Assembly: GCF_050624435.1 (NCBI RefSeq)
Contig: NC_134539.1
Location: 44,052,001-44,116,000 of the forward strand
Reading direction: 5' to 3'
DNA from: Tenrec ecaudatus
Taxonomy: Eukaryota; Chordata; Mammalia; Afrosoricida; Tenrecidae
DNA: 64,000 bases
The position numbers were made by a program, and so were the translations under genes. Shown piece by piece: positions 22,936 to 35,062 of the stretch. The notes beneath the pieces were generated by a model, which searched no databases, had not been told where the DNA came from, and saw only the letters and a list, made by a program, of their open reading frames with translations. The stretch's first letter is position 1. Each line of letters begins with the position of its first letter.

Positions 22936-25757
22936 TCTTACCAGGCAGCGTGACTTCTTGCCTACCATACCAATTCAACTTCGTGCCCTGCGTGCCCTAA
23001 CCAAAGTAACTCCAATAAAGCCTCGGTGCCACTCAGCACCATCTCGAAACACTTTTGCCTCAAGGGAACATCAGCCCTGTACATGAATGAGGGTAATCTA
23101 TGTAAATCTTCATTGTAGGCTTTCAGAAATACATCATAAGAGAGAACATGCTCGGTCCATAATAAAACTTCCTAAAAATGATTTTTTCCGTTCTTTTCTC
23201 CCATTTTTCTCGTGTATCTAAGCTGTCGGTATTTGTACTCTCTGACTCTAAGCTCCTACTTAAAGATTTCATTTGAGCCCAGATGCAGGCTTTCTTGTCT
23301 CTGTTGCTCCTCAACTAAACTCCACATATCTATATCATTCCAGGCTAGCTGCCTTTTCAGAATTTTTATATAAGAGCCCTGGAGCTGAACCAAGTAGAAA
23401 CTCCTATCTCATTAGAAGGTAGCTAAAGAGGAAAAGTCTTGGGTACAGTGTCGGGGTGGGGGTGTGCGCTGATAGAATTTGTCTCATTTCTGTCGTATTT
23501 GCAATGTCCATTCTGCATGGAATGCCCTTGTTGATTCCTACTTTCAAAAGCCCACTCAGTCACCAAAGCCCTGAACAAAACATCCTTGAAGCATTCCGTG
23601 CTGTCCTCTAGAGAACTTTGCTCGTTTGTCTTGTCTTGTCTTTCAGTGTAAAAGCCTTATTTCTTCTTTTATAAATCGCGACTCAGGATCATCTAGCAAA
23701 TCCCTGTGCATGCTTTAACATTCACCGAAGTATCACTTGCAGGGTAATGGCTTCCTCCATTTTCCACCCAGGGTCTGGCCTCTTTTCGATCCCATAGCAA
23801 TACCAATTTGAGAAATCACAATGACGTTCAATGAATTAGTTAGTTATCAAATTGCCTTCCCTCACCCCAAAGCTATGTGGCCTCTGAAGACAGTGAAATA
23901 TCTTTTTCATTTTACATCTCCTAATGAATACTAGTTATTGGCAAAAGCTATGTGTGTTTAATATAGTGTTTCTTTGTATAGTCCTCACAATACCTACGCT
24001 TATCCCTTACTCATAGTAGGGGCTCAAAATGTATATTTAGAATTGAATTGGATGTGCATGAAACATCCAGTTTGGATGAATTTCTCTTGACGTATCTTTG
24101 TGTGCATGGTGGTCTGGGGGGAAAAAAAGATGTTTTCAAAGGGGAAAATGGTGGAAGGAAAACAAAGGATTAGAAATAAACTGGTTGGACCAGTTTCTTT
24201 CTTTCAGGATGCAAAGCCAAGCTTTGGAGCTGTATCTAAAGAAATCACACTCTCAGGCACAAGCTAATAGGCTGAGTGTGGGTCCCTCTTCCCTAACCTG
24301 CGAGGCTGCAAGACCTTTTGTTTCTGCATTAGAATATTCTGTTATGCTAGCCTCGTGTGGCTCCTCTGGTTAATGGTGACAGAAAATGTTACTCTGGGGC
24401 CACATAACCATGAATACTACTAGCCTGGAAGCTGGAACAGATTGATATGATTGGGAAACCCCCACCTAGGCGGTTCTTTGTAAGAGTGGGCCGAAAATAT
24501 AGTGATTATGCTTAATCACCCTTATGCATTATGCAATTAATCTTCCCTCCCAGACTGCTCCACCAGACTCCATAATTTACACATGGCCCACTGAGATGGA
24601 CCCATTGACTATGTTTCCAATGTATTAATAAGTCTACATAAAAAACAAATGTATCCATTCTTTTGTAATTCTGGCTGCCTTTTACCAGGGAGCAAGGACT
24701 TGTGGAAACCAGGATGTGTTTTCCTTGGCAAAGCTTTGAGTCATAGGTTCAGACTAGAGGTGGCCAGGTAAAGTAAATAATGTTGGCTGGCCACACAACA
24801 TTTATTCCCCTTCTTTCCTGGTTCTTGACAACTACAGGATTTAAGGGAACATGGCCTGACCTCTAGCCCCAGGGTAATTCCTGAATTCTTCCCCCTTGAC
24901 AGTGATTCTGTTTTAACATCAGTGCAATTCAAGCCAATGAGGTTCAAGAGACCATCTCAAGGATGATTGTGTGAAGACTCTCTTTTTCAAAAAATAGCAC
25001 AAGAAAAGCTAGTAACTCTTTTGTTCTCAATATTTTCTTGCCTCCTTGTGATATCTAGCTACAGCAGCTACCTTGAAAACCAGAGAGAATTCACTTTGAG
25101 GGCAAGGACAAGAATGAGTGAGCAGAAAGATGAAATGACCCTCCCTAAATACTTGCTAATGACACTCAATACTTGCTAATGACCCTCAATACTTGATACT
25201 GTTGCTGAGCTGCGGAATAACCATCACTGGTGTTGTCTTCCCCTGGACTTCGTGTGACATGAGATTCTACTTCTTCTGTGTTTTTAAAGCCATTTAGAAT
25301 TAGCATACGGTCACTTGGGGCCAAAATCATCTTTATTTAAAATGTTAGCTGTGACGTTAGGCTGTAATGCTGCCAACTCTCCGACATGTTACATCTGGAC
25401 AAGCAGGTATCTGTTTTACAGGCCACTTTCTCCTCATATCTCTAGTGTTCGGTACCCATTGCCAATCATGTCATTTGCTCAAGTGGGTGATTCATCATTT
25501 AGTCCTTAGACTCAAGAACACTTATTAGCTGAAACTACTGTTATTCTCAATACTAGGTTTGTGGAAGGCTGAGATTTACAGTAGGAACCCTAAAGCCAAA
25601 TTGAGTTTCCACATAGATTCAGCCTCCATTGAGTTCTTTGTTATCATGATGATGTAAACTCTCATGTCCTCAGGCAGAGTGCAGTTGAAAGTCGGATTAC
25701 TACCACTCTGACCTGTAGCCAGCTCAAAGATAGAAGAAGGAAGTCCTAATAGAGATT
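22936..25757. other. Unassigned DNA with faint L2-like relics
   Basis: Possible L2 pieces lie around 23500-24070 ('ccttactcatagtaggggct'). The rest is unassigned. A 20-bp tandem duplication is listed at 25151. A cluster of homeodomain/POU-like AT motifs lies near 24500-24545. Confidence 0.35.
25151..25200. repeat. 20-bp tandem duplication, about 2.4 copies
   Basis: 'acttgctaatgacactcaat' at 25151-25170 is repeated with one change at 25171-25190, followed by a third partial unit. Confidence 0.9.
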
Positions 25758-25844
25758 CCTGAGGAGACTATGAAAAAGTTCATGGAAAAATTCTATTATC
25801 TTTCAATTCCATTTTTCCATGAGCTTTTTAAAAGCCCTCTCGTA
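25758..25844. mobile_element. Mariner-type MITE
   Basis: 'gaaaaagttcatggaaaaat' on the left and 'ccatttttccatgagctttt' on the right form inverted repeats around a short AT-rich centre. Confidence 0.7.
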
Positions 25845-26015
25845 GTTGCAGGACCTTGAACAAGACTACCAATGAATTTGCACAAGTATACAGTTAAAAT
25901 GTACCACACTAAAAGGTTAGTAAATATAATGAATTATCTTTGTACCTGGGCAAATATATCATCATCATAATTCAATTTTAAAATACATAAAATTATGCTT
26001 CCTATTTGACTGAAA

Positions 26016-26133
26016 AGGAGTTTTGGTGGTGCAGTAGGTTACCATTGGGCTGCTTATCACAAAGTCAGCAGATTGAACCCACCAGCTGCTCAAGGTCATT
26101 ATGAATCAGAGCCAATTTGATGGAAGAGGTTTT
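26016..26133 (+). mobile_element. AfroSINE-type SINE, internally shortened
   Basis: 'ggagttttggtggtgcagta' and 'gggctgcttatcacaaagtc' form the head, then it jumps to the tail 'attatgaatcagagccaatt'. The middle is deleted. An L1 3' UTR starts directly after it. Confidence 0.7.
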
Positions 26134-27330
26134 CTAAGAGTGAAAAGGAGCTCTGTATGCCAGTGGGACAGGAGGAAAGTAAAAGGAAATAGAGGAAAGA
26201 ACTGGGAGACAAAGGGTGTTTATAAAGGTCTAAATACAGGCATTTACATATGCAAATATATTTATGACAATGGGGAAATAGATCTATGTGCCTATATTCA
26301 TAGGTTTAGTAGTGAGGTAGCAGATGGATATTGGGCCTCCACTCAAGCACTCCCTCAATACAAGAACACTTTGTTCTATTAAACTGGCATTCCATGATAC
26401 GCCCCTTCCCGACATGATTGCTGAAGCCAAAGCGGGTGCATAGGCAAAAGTGGTGAAGAAAGCTGATGGTGCCCGGCTATCAAAAGATATAGAACCTATG
26501 GTCTTAAAGGCTTGGAGATAAACAGGTGGCCATCTAGCTGAGAAGCAACAAAACCCACATGGAAGAGGCACACCAGCCTGTGTGATTATGAGGTTTTGAT
26601 GGGATGAGGTATCAGGCATTGAAGAACAAAAAATCATATCATTGTGAATGAGGGAGTGCCGAGTGGGGACCCAAAGCCCATCTGTAGACAACTGGACATT
26701 CCCTTACAGAAGGGTCATAAGGAGAAGAGCCAGTCAGGGTGCAGTATAGCAACAATGAAACATACAACTTTCCTCTAGTTCTTAAATGCTTCCTCCTCCC
26801 ACTTTCATGATCCCAATTCTCCCTTGCAAATCTGGCTAGACCAGTGGATGTAAACTGGTACAGATAGGAACTGGATACACAGGAAATCCAGGACAGATGA
26901 ACCCCTCGGGACCATTGATAAGAGTGGTGATGCCAGGAGGGTGGAGAGAAGGTGGGATCGAAAGGGGGAACTGATTACAAGGATCTACATATAACCCCCT
27001 CCCTGGGTAATGGACAACAGAAAACTGGGTGAAGGGATACATCAGACAGTGTAAGACTTGATAAAATAATAATAATTTATAAATTATCAAGGGTTCATGA
27101 GGAAGAGGGGATGGGGAGGGAGAGGAAAAAGCTGATACCAAGGGCTCAAATAGAAGCAAATGTTTTGAGAATGATGATAGCAACAAATGTACAAATGTGC
27201 TCGACACAATGGATGGATGGATGGATGGATGGATGGATGGATGGATGGATGGATGGGTGGATGGGTGGATGGTGATGAGTTGAATGATCCCTGAATAAAA
27301 TGTTTTTTTTTTTTAATAAAAGAAAGAAAG
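26134..27330 (+). mobile_element. L1 LINE, 3' UTR second half
   Basis: 5'-truncated copy beginning near 'agtgggacaggaggaaagta' and running through 'agaaagctgatggtgcccgg' and 'ttgcaaatctggctagacca' to 'cctgaataaaatg' and a T-rich run at 27300-27316. A GGAT microsatellite has expanded within its last 120 bases. Confidence 0.88.
27209..27272. repeat. (GGAT)n microsatellite inside an L1 3' end
   Basis: About sixteen GGAT units, the last ones changed to GGGT. Other L1 copies have a short GGATGGATG at this spot (for example 34633-34642 and 62484-62493), the likely seed. Confidence 0.95.
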
Positions 27331-27512
27331 GGAGCTCTGGTGGTACTGTTGGCCTGATAACCACAAGTTGGTGGTTCAAAACCACCAGCCACTTGTCAAA
27401 AGGAAGAAGAGACTGCTCCAGGAGAGATTTGACTCTAGAGCATGGCTGTGAGTTGGAATACACTTGAGGGCGATAGACATATGATTGACAGTGAGCAACA
27501 ACAAAAAGTAGT
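27331..27512 (+). mobile_element. AfroSINE-type SINE
   Basis: 'gggagctctggtggtactgt', 'ggtggttcaaaaccaccagc' and the tail 'ggctgtgagttggaatacac' are followed by an AACAACAAAAAG end. Confidence 0.8.
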
Positions 27513-28484
27513 AACAATAAGAGACCAAGTTCAATTATTGATGGGTCAGCAATATGCAAATAAAGGATGAAAATATATGCTTCATAAATTTATGCTATTT
27601 ATTTTCATTTCATCAGATGCACTGATTATTTTGTTATCATCAACATTTCCATGTCATTCTTTCCATAGCAATACACTTTAGTACTGGAGAAATGAGGCAG
27701 TGATAACTGAAAATATGAATAAAATTCTTAAAACAATATTTTGATTCAGAAATGGATCATTACATATTAAATTTTATATACCATGTTCAAATATTGCAAA
27801 ATGTAAAGTTTATGATATATAGAAACTAGACCACATAACTTTAATGTTATTATTTCTTAAAGCATCTGATACATAAAGTAAAGTAAGCGTTCAGCACCAC
27901 ACATTGCATTCATTATATCAAACCCTACAGATGTACAAATAGAAAAAGAGCACTAGGATTGTTTGGTATCACAAAATGTTTTCTCTGTCGGTGTGTGCCA
28001 CAATTCTAAATCTCATAGTAAATCACGAGGACTTTGAGAATTGAAATTGAAAAAGGACACTTGGCATTTTGGAGAAATAAGACTTTATTAGGCAAGATCT
28101 ACTGCATCCATACTATCTGAAAGAGAAGATTTGACTCGTTAATTAATTTGTCTCTTCTCTTTTCCAAATACTTTGCTGCTTTTTGCCTCTGCCTTGCCTC
28201 CGAAGCAGTGGCCATATTTTACTCCCACAGCAATGTCGACTACACCTTTCTAGGAATGGGACTAAGACACTTTTTGCTTACAGGACATGGGGCAAAAGAT
28301 AGGGGGAAATTCCCTAGGGTCACAACAGTGTTAGTCACAAGATCATATGCCAAGGGTTGGGGGTCATCTTGTGCCAGAACTGAGTACCTGATTTCAAATT
28401 ATGCACTTAAATAAGCTTACTGGGGGTGTTATATGAAGCACTTTATCAAGAGTACATTCAGAATAAGGGGGCCCTCTTATGGAG
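27513..28484. other. Unassigned AT-rich DNA
   Basis: No repeat or gene recognised. The open stretch at 28148-28414 shows no family features. Confidence 0.45.
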
Positions 28485-28980
28485 TCCAAACATGTTAGAT
28501 GCCATCCTGTTGGCTGTGACCTTATGTAGAAGAGGTCCTGTACCATTCTCACAATTGTTGTCATGTTTGAGGCCATGGTTGTAGCCACTGTGTCAATCCA
28601 TCTCATCAAGGATCTTTCTCCTTTTTTTTCTGCCTCTCTGCTTTACCAAGCATGATGTCCTTCTCCAGGGACTGGTCTCTCCTGACAATATGCCCAAAGT
28701 TCATGAGACAAAGTCTTGCCATCCTTGCTTCTAAAGACTATTTTGGCTGTACAGCTTCCAAGGCAGACCTGTTTGCTCTTTTGGCAGTCCACAGGACTTT
28801 CAATTACTTCACCAGCACCATACTTCAAAATCCACTGATTTTTCTTTCCGTGTTCCTTATTCCATGTCCAACTCTCACATGCATGCATATGAGGTGATTG
28901 AAAATACCATGGCAGGAGTCAGGCACACATTATTCCTCAAAGTGGTATCCATGCTCTTTAACTGATAGTTCGTATCTATA
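28485..28980 (-). mobile_element. RTE/BovB-type LINE, 3' part
   Basis: On the minus strand this is the end of the RTE ORF. Blocks, reversed: 'cactgtgtcaatccatctca', 'accaagcatgatgtccttct', 'ccagggactggtctctcctg', 'tgcatgcatatgaggtgatt'. The same blocks occur at 35318, 36458, 41618, 47776, 56673 and 60950. Frameshifted and inactive. Confidence 0.82.
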
Positions 28981-28984
28981 ATCC

Positions 28985-30606
28985 CACTTGAAACTGCCAC
29001 CACTTACCTGTCAGTTTGTCTTAGTGTGGCAGCTTGCGTGTTGCTGTTTTTCAAATACCAGCAGGACTATCCAAGGTAAACAGGTTTTGACAGAGTTTCC
29101 AGAGTAAGAACAGACTAGAGAAGAAAGAATAGGCTGTCCACTTCTGAAGAATTATCCCCTAAACCCTTACGAGTAGCAGCAGAACATTGTCAGATACTGA
29201 AAACCTCATAAACAGCAACAGAACACTGTCAGATGTAGTGTCAGATGATGAGTCCCTCGAATAGAAAGGTGCTCAAAATAGGACTGAGGACGAAAGAGCT
29301 GCCATGTCAAAACAGAGTCCACTCTAAGATGTAGACGGAGGAATGCTTTGGGGATCTTCATTTACTAATGGGGCATGACTCAAAATAAGAACACCTGCAA
29401 AAATATGTTTGTAATTGGAACTTGGACTGTACAAAGCATGAGCATAGACAAAATGGAAGTCATCAAAAATGAAATAAAACACACAAAGATCGATATCCTA
29501 AGCACATATTCAAGTGGTTTACTCTGCCGGGCATGACAAATTCAAGAGGACTTACATGGCATTCATCTTTCAATTGGATAATTCAAGATGTATCTTGGCA
29601 TACAACGCTGTCTGTGATAAGATAATATCTATTGCCATACAAGAAAATGTAGCCCTACAACTATTATTCCAATTTATGCACCAACCACTAAAACGAGTGA
29701 GGAACAAATTAAAGAATTCTACCAATATCATTTGTCCAAAATTGACCAAACATGCAATCAAAAAGCAATTATAATTGCAATGCAAAAGTCGTAAACAAAG
29801 ATGAAGGAACTGTAGTTAGAGAATATGGTACTGGAGTAGAAATGAAGACAAAGACTGAATGAGAGGATTCTGCGAGACCTTCACCAAGACCATTTTTCAG
29901 CAACACAAGTAATGACAATATACAAGGACAACGACAACTTGAGATAGAATACACAGAAATCAAGCTGACTACCCCTCTGAGAACACATAACGAAGAAGCT
30001 CAAGATCATCCACCAAAATGAGGCCTGGGACTGACTGTGGAACAGACTAGTAAATGTGCCATAAGGGTCAAAATAGACCCTGAAGCAGATCCCACCTGGA
30101 TTTCAAGAGCATCTCAAGGATAGATGTGGCTCACTGAACACTAATGACAGAAACTTGGACAAGCTGTGAGATGACATCGAGAAATACTATATAGAGAAAG
30201 CAAAACATCAGGAGAAAGAGACGATCAATGTGGATGTCAGAAGAGTCTCTGAAACTTGCTCTTGATTGTAGAGTAGCTAAAATAAATGGAAGAAATGATG
30301 AAGTAAAAAAATTGAACAGAATATTTCAAAGGACAGCTAGAGAAGATAAAGTGTTATAATGAAATGTGCAGAATTGGAATTAGACTGTGTAGCGCAAGGA
30401 TTGTAAATAATAAAATTCAAATCTGAAAGAGGGAATGATATCAAAGCTCAAATTGTGAACATGTGGTTTGCAAAAGGCAATGGATGACAGTGGACACCCA
30501 AAATCTACTTGCAGGGTGCCCACATGGGTGAAGCCTATGGTCCAGGGATGGAAATAACCTTGCTATCTGACAGAGAGCATCGTAAAATTGATCATGGCAG
30601 AAGTAG
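28985..30606 (+). mobile_element. RTE/BovB-type LINE, 5' UTR and endonuclease-side part
   Basis: Starts with the RTE leader ('gtggcagcttgcgtgttgct'), then enters the apurinic-endonuclease region ('gtttgtaattggaacttgga' decodes near the usual GTWNVRS motif), then the linker ('gaaacttgctcttgattgta'), with many stops. The reverse-transcriptase core is mostly missing, although 'gaaataaccttgctatctga' near 30560 resembles the region after the catalytic motif. A MaLR-like LTR is inserted at its right edge (30607). Confidence 0.75.
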
Positions 30607-31139
30607 CGTGGTAGTTACATAATCTGGTGTCAATTTGAGGATTCAGAGTGAAGGGGTAGAGTCTAGGCTGTCAATCAGGTCAAAGCCATTGAGGCCTCTG
30701 TGGGTCTAGCCTGCTCCTGAGGTTTCTGGGAATTCCTGTTTCTGGGAATTCCTTGGAGGCGGGAGACACTCTCTCAGCTCACTCCCTGCAAGACATGTCT
30801 GAGGAGAAGCCACATGAAGCTACCTTGAGACATTTTCAGAGCTAAAGGAACCACATGGAGACCCCTGCCAGTGCTGAGTTTACAATGTCATTGGATCCAC
30901 AATACTTTCCACCCACTGGCCTGTGATCTTCCTGCATTCGATGTCATTGCATGTGTTTCATGAGTCTGAAGAGGACTTCATAAATTGGTATCGACATGTG
31001 GACTAATATTGGACTTATGGACTTGATCTGGACTGGACTGGGATGTTTCTCAATATTCAACTGCTCTTGTATAAAGCTCTTTCTTATACACATATGAGTG
31101 TCCATGAATTTGTTTCTCTGGTCTACCAGGACTAACACA
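30607..31139 (+). mobile_element. Solo LTR, ERVL/MaLR-like, 533 bp
   Basis: Flanked by a perfect 5-bp duplication AGTAG (30602-30606 and 31140-31144). It ends in 'ggactaacaca', as MLT1/MST-type MaLR LTRs do ('tttgtttctctgg' then 'gactaacaca'). The left end reads CG where TG is expected, one transition. Two relatives lie at 35674 (minus) and 48420 (plus). No internal viral sequence adjoins, so it is a solo LTR. Confidence 0.85.
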
Positions 31140-31620
31140 AGTAGTTCAGTTAAAATGTAATATCTTATCATTTGTTGCCCCTTTTGAGGTATTTTAAAGT
31201 TGTTTCAGTCAAAAATGGGAAAAGGACTTGGAGTTAGAAAAGCAAAAAGGAAGGACATGCTCAGAATTTATCAATTGGGAAAAAAAAATCAACAAATAAA
31301 AATCTAAGTCGAAACAAAAGACCAACAGCTAAAAGGAATTCCATAAATTCCATGGGTCTGAGGTGGAATGGCCATTAGAGTAGAGAAAAGCTAGTGGCAA
31401 TATTACAGTAACCAAAGGAATAAAGATTTCCATGGAGATCACAACAGAAGCAAATGCTTGCCAGGAGACGATGGTAGAGGGTGAGGGGAGTGGATAAACA
31501 ATATGTGGTATATCCAGATAATTAAAGACGATTCCGAAAAAAGAAGAATCAACGTACATGCTGCAACAGCGTTGAAACTCAAAAACAGGCTAGGTGAAAG
31601 ATGTTATACAAAAGACCATC
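31140..31620. other. Unassigned DNA
   Basis: Nothing recognised. Confidence 0.45.
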
Positions 31621-32025
31621 TGTGAAGGGAGGGGCCATCTACTTGAGGGTGAGGGCTTACTTGGGTGTGTCCTTGATGTAGATCACTGTCCTGGGGTTGA
31701 ATAGTCAGGAGGTATGCTCTTGTTGCCTAGGGGAAGCTGCTGAACCGATATGGTAAGCTCCTCTGCCTAACATAATGTACATATCTCAATCATGGGGAGT
31801 CCCTTTGGTAATTGTGAATGATTGATCTGTGACAGTTTTCTTTGACCGCCCATGTCCTTTTTAAAGCTCTATATTTCAGCAAACCCTGGGACAACTTTAT
31901 GGCCATGAGATAAAGGTGTGGGCTGAGAGGAGTAATGGTCTCCCTCATCTGGGTGATACGTCTCGGTAGTTCTCTTGTTCTTGTCCCATTGAATACTTAA
32001 TAAAATTTCTCTTTAAATTAATACA
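31621..32025 (+). mobile_element. Possible LTR of another retrovirus-like family
   Basis: Ends with 'acttaataaaatttctcttt', a poly-A signal placed as in LTR R/U5 regions, preceded by a CT-rich stretch. No target duplication could be found and the borders are guesses. Confidence 0.3.
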
Positions 32026-33095
32026 AAGGAAAAGAAAGGAACCCTAGACCTAAGTATAAATAAAACCATCTGTGAAAAAAGTGTATAGAAAATGTCCAGG
32101 GCCGGAAAATCCATGGAGGCAGAAAGGAGTTACCCGGGTCTAGAAGATGAGAGGGCGGAGGGAGCATGGGGATTAGCCCTTCCTTGCAAAAGGTTCCAGT
32201 GATACCGTCTGGGAATATAAAAGTCTTCTAAAGGTAGATTATGGAGATAGATTCACCACTCTTCAAATATCCTAATTAAGCCATTGAATTTTACAACTTA
32301 ACGAGGTGAACTTTGTGAAATATAAATCGTGTCTCAGTAAAGCTGTCCTATTTAGAAAAGAAAAAAAGAGGAAGAATGAGAAAGTCAGAGAGCTGTCCAC
32401 TACATATCACCCCTTGTGTGATCCGATCACGCTATGGCTGGAAAAGGGAATGTTTACAGCACAAGCACCCGTCACAGTGGCTTTCCCACTGCCCTGACAG
32501 AAATACACGTCTTCCATTCTTTTAAAAGGAAGAGAAGGAGGTAGAAGGGTACGTTCACAAAATAAAAATTTTTTAAGAAAAAATCTTTCACACTAAGGTA
32601 AACTTGAAAACGGAGAACATTTATGCAAAAATCCATTTACTGTGTCAGTAATTTCCAGCCTTTCCCCTGCTGTTATTGTAGATAATTGAGTAAAAGCTTT
32701 TCCTTCCCTGCATCAAGCATCAGTTTCCAACTGATCCTGTTAGAAATTCCATTTTGAGATTTCACTTCAAGATCATGACTGCAGAGTTTATGGGAAATGC
32801 ACATGTGTTTGGGTAAATAGAACGATTTCCTTTCCTGAGACAAATACTTGAAACAATGGAAAGAAAACAGAAGAGAAGTTGGGGGTGGGCACGGAGTGGG
32901 GAGGAGGGGAGTAAATCTCCCATCAAATTTGTCCACACTGAGTTGCAACCTCTTTCTTTGATCTCTAGGTAAATCTCATTCCAGATTACGGATTCACCCA
33001 ACCAATTATTCATCATTTGTGTGAATTCAAGGATTAAAAGGCAAACATTTCCATTGCTCATATTTTTCATGTATCTGAGTTATAAAGTCAATCTG
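32026..33095. other. Unassigned DNA
   Basis: Nothing recognised. The minus-strand open stretches at 32673-33070 carry no family features. Confidence 0.45.
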
Positions 33096-33173
33096 AGTGA
33101 GCTTCCAAAGTTCATGGGAAAACGGAATTAAAAGATAATGAAATTGTTCCACAAGGTTTTTGAAGTCCCCTAC
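33096..33173. mobile_element. Mariner-type MITE
   Basis: 'gagcttccaaagttcatggg' and 'caaggtttttgaagtcccct' are imperfect inverted ends around 'attaaaagataatg'. Confidence 0.7.
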
Positions 33174-33177
33174 TATG

Positions 33178-33306
33178 TTAGCTAATATCCACATATGGCT
33201 ATAAAAGACAATGCAGGGCTTAATAACTTACAATGCAGGGCTTAATAACTTAATAACGTACAATGCAGGGCTTAATATCCACATATGGCTATAAAATACA
33301 ATGCAG
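33178..33306. repeat. Local mosaic duplication
   Basis: 'aatatccacatatggctata' occurs twice (near 33184 and 33274), and 'acaatgcagggcttaata' three times between them, with a final ACAATGCAGGGG. It looks like stepwise replication slippage. Confidence 0.9.
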
Positions 33307-34119
33307 GGGGACCTATCACATAACCGATCATAACAATTTTAAATAATAAGAATTAAAATGTATAGTTTTTACAGTTCACAGGGTGCAATCGCAGACAGTA
33401 ATTTATTTGATTTTGATGCAATGGGTAGGGCATATTATTGCTACCATTTTCATTCTTTGGTTAGGTAAATGAAGGGTGCTCAAAATAATTAAATAACTAG
33501 AGTAGATTCCTGCACTGGGTGTTTCTAGATTACCCTGTTATAAAACTCATCTGTGTCTAATTATTTGGGACTCTAAGCTTCATGAAAGTAGGGAGCTACA
33601 CATCAGTGAGTACAAAGTATGTGGTCAACCATTTGTAGAAGTTGAATTGATCAAGTTCAACTGTGAGAATGGCACAAAGACAAGACTTCAGGTTGTCAGT
33701 CACATGTCTGTTTTGTCCGCCCACCCCATCCCCAAAAAACAAATCCAGTTTATGATTGATTGTGTGGAGGTTTAAAGTGCAGATCCTCAGTTTCACATTC
33801 AACAATTCATATGCACACATGCTCTTTTAAGTTCTAAGAGTGCTTTGCTTACCTGTTGGTACTGTTGTAACAACTTTAAAAAGAGGAAACACTGAGATAG
33901 CTAGATTGGAAAAGGTGCTTATTTTCCATCCAACGCCCACATAGCTCAGTTGTCATGTAGCACAATGGTCATGGAACTTGGTAGTTACATCATTTGTTGG
34001 CTGTATATAGCTCCGTGGTTACATATATCAAGGGTCGTGTAACTTAGAGGCTAGATAGCTCAGCAGTCAAGAGTTATAGAACTCTGGGGGCAGGTAAGTC
34101 TTCACCCAAATACTTGTTC
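33307..34119. other. Unassigned AT-rich DNA
   Basis: Nothing recognised except a possible L2-like phrase near 33570. Short degenerate repetition of 'tagctcagtngtca' occurs around 33935-34070. Confidence 0.4.
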
Positions 34120-34312
34120 TGCCTGATGGCTGGGTATCCTATAACAAGGCTCTGAATCTTACCAAAGCTCAGTTTCCTCATTTCATAAATGAAAATAAAA
34201 TAAATATAAACAAAAATAAAATCTACTCAAGCTTATTCTGATGATTAAATTTTAAAAAATCTGTAGGTAACACAGCACAGTGCCTGGCATTTAAACACCA
34301 TCCATTGTTATC
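34120..34312 (+). mobile_element. MIR SINE relic with internal A-rich expansion
   Basis: 'agctcagtttcctcatttca' then 'cacagtgcctggcatttaaa' follows MIR order. An A-rich insert lies between them (34188-34222). Confidence 0.65.
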
Positions 34313-34339
34313 TTTACTATTTTTTTGTCTTTTACAGTT

Positions 34340-34700
34340 TGAAATGAATTTATTCATAATGTTTGAGGAAGGGTAGAAAGGGGAAACCAATTACAAGGAT
34401 CTACATATAACCCCCTCCCTGGGGGATGGACAACAGAAAAGTGGGTGAAGGAAGACATCAGGCAGTGTAAGACATGACAAAATAAAAATAATTTATAAAT
34501 TATCAAGGGTTCATGAGGGAGGGGTGAGTGGGAAGGGAGGGGGGGAAAGAGGAGCTGATACCAAGGGCTCAAGTAGAAAGCAAATGCTTTGAGAATGATG
34601 ATGGCAACCAATGTACAAATGTGCTTGACACAATGGATGGATGCATGGATTGTGATAAGAGTTATACAAGCCCCCAATAAAATTATTTTTTTTAAAAAAA
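34340..34700 (+). mobile_element. L1 LINE, last about 350 bp of 3' UTR
   Basis: Starts near 'ggaagggtagaaaggggaaa', includes the G-rich tract (34511-34552), and ends 'aagcccccaataaaattatt' plus a T/A-rich tail. Confidence 0.85.
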
Positions 34701-34839
34701 ACAAAAAATAGAGGTGATATGAACTCTAATACTGGTTATGTCCTACAAAAGAAACAGTGTGTAGTGTATGGATAAAAATAATTGATTATCTCCCATTGAA
34801 AAAATGTATCATTGCTATTTCTATTGACATCCTTGATGA

Positions 34840-35062
34840 AAGAAGAAACCCTGATGACATAGTGGGTTACTCCTAGAGCTGCTAACCTCAGGGTCAGCAG
34901 TTCAAAACCACGGCCGCTCTGCAAGAGAAAGATGAGACTTTATACTCCCATTTTCTACTCCCTTGAGTTAAGAATCTTGGAAACCCACAGAGGCAGGTCT
35001 ACCCTGTCCTAAAGGATCACTGAGTCAGAATTGATTCAATGGCAGTGAGTTTGATGGGAAAA
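34840..35062 (+). mobile_element. AfroSINE-type SINE
   Basis: 'aaaccctgatgacatagtgg', 'cagcagttcaaaaccacggc' and the tail 'tgagtcagaattgattcaat' with 'ggcagtgagtttg'. Confidence 0.82.

Noticed and set aside
27146..27559. A 137-codon ORF with His-Pro-Ser-Ile repeats
   Set aside because: The repeats are translation of the GGAT microsatellite.
28485..30606. One RTE element with a simple 5' inversion
   Set aside because: Here the 3' part is inverted and the 5' part is in sense, the reverse of what twin priming gives. Two insertions or a later inversion fit better.
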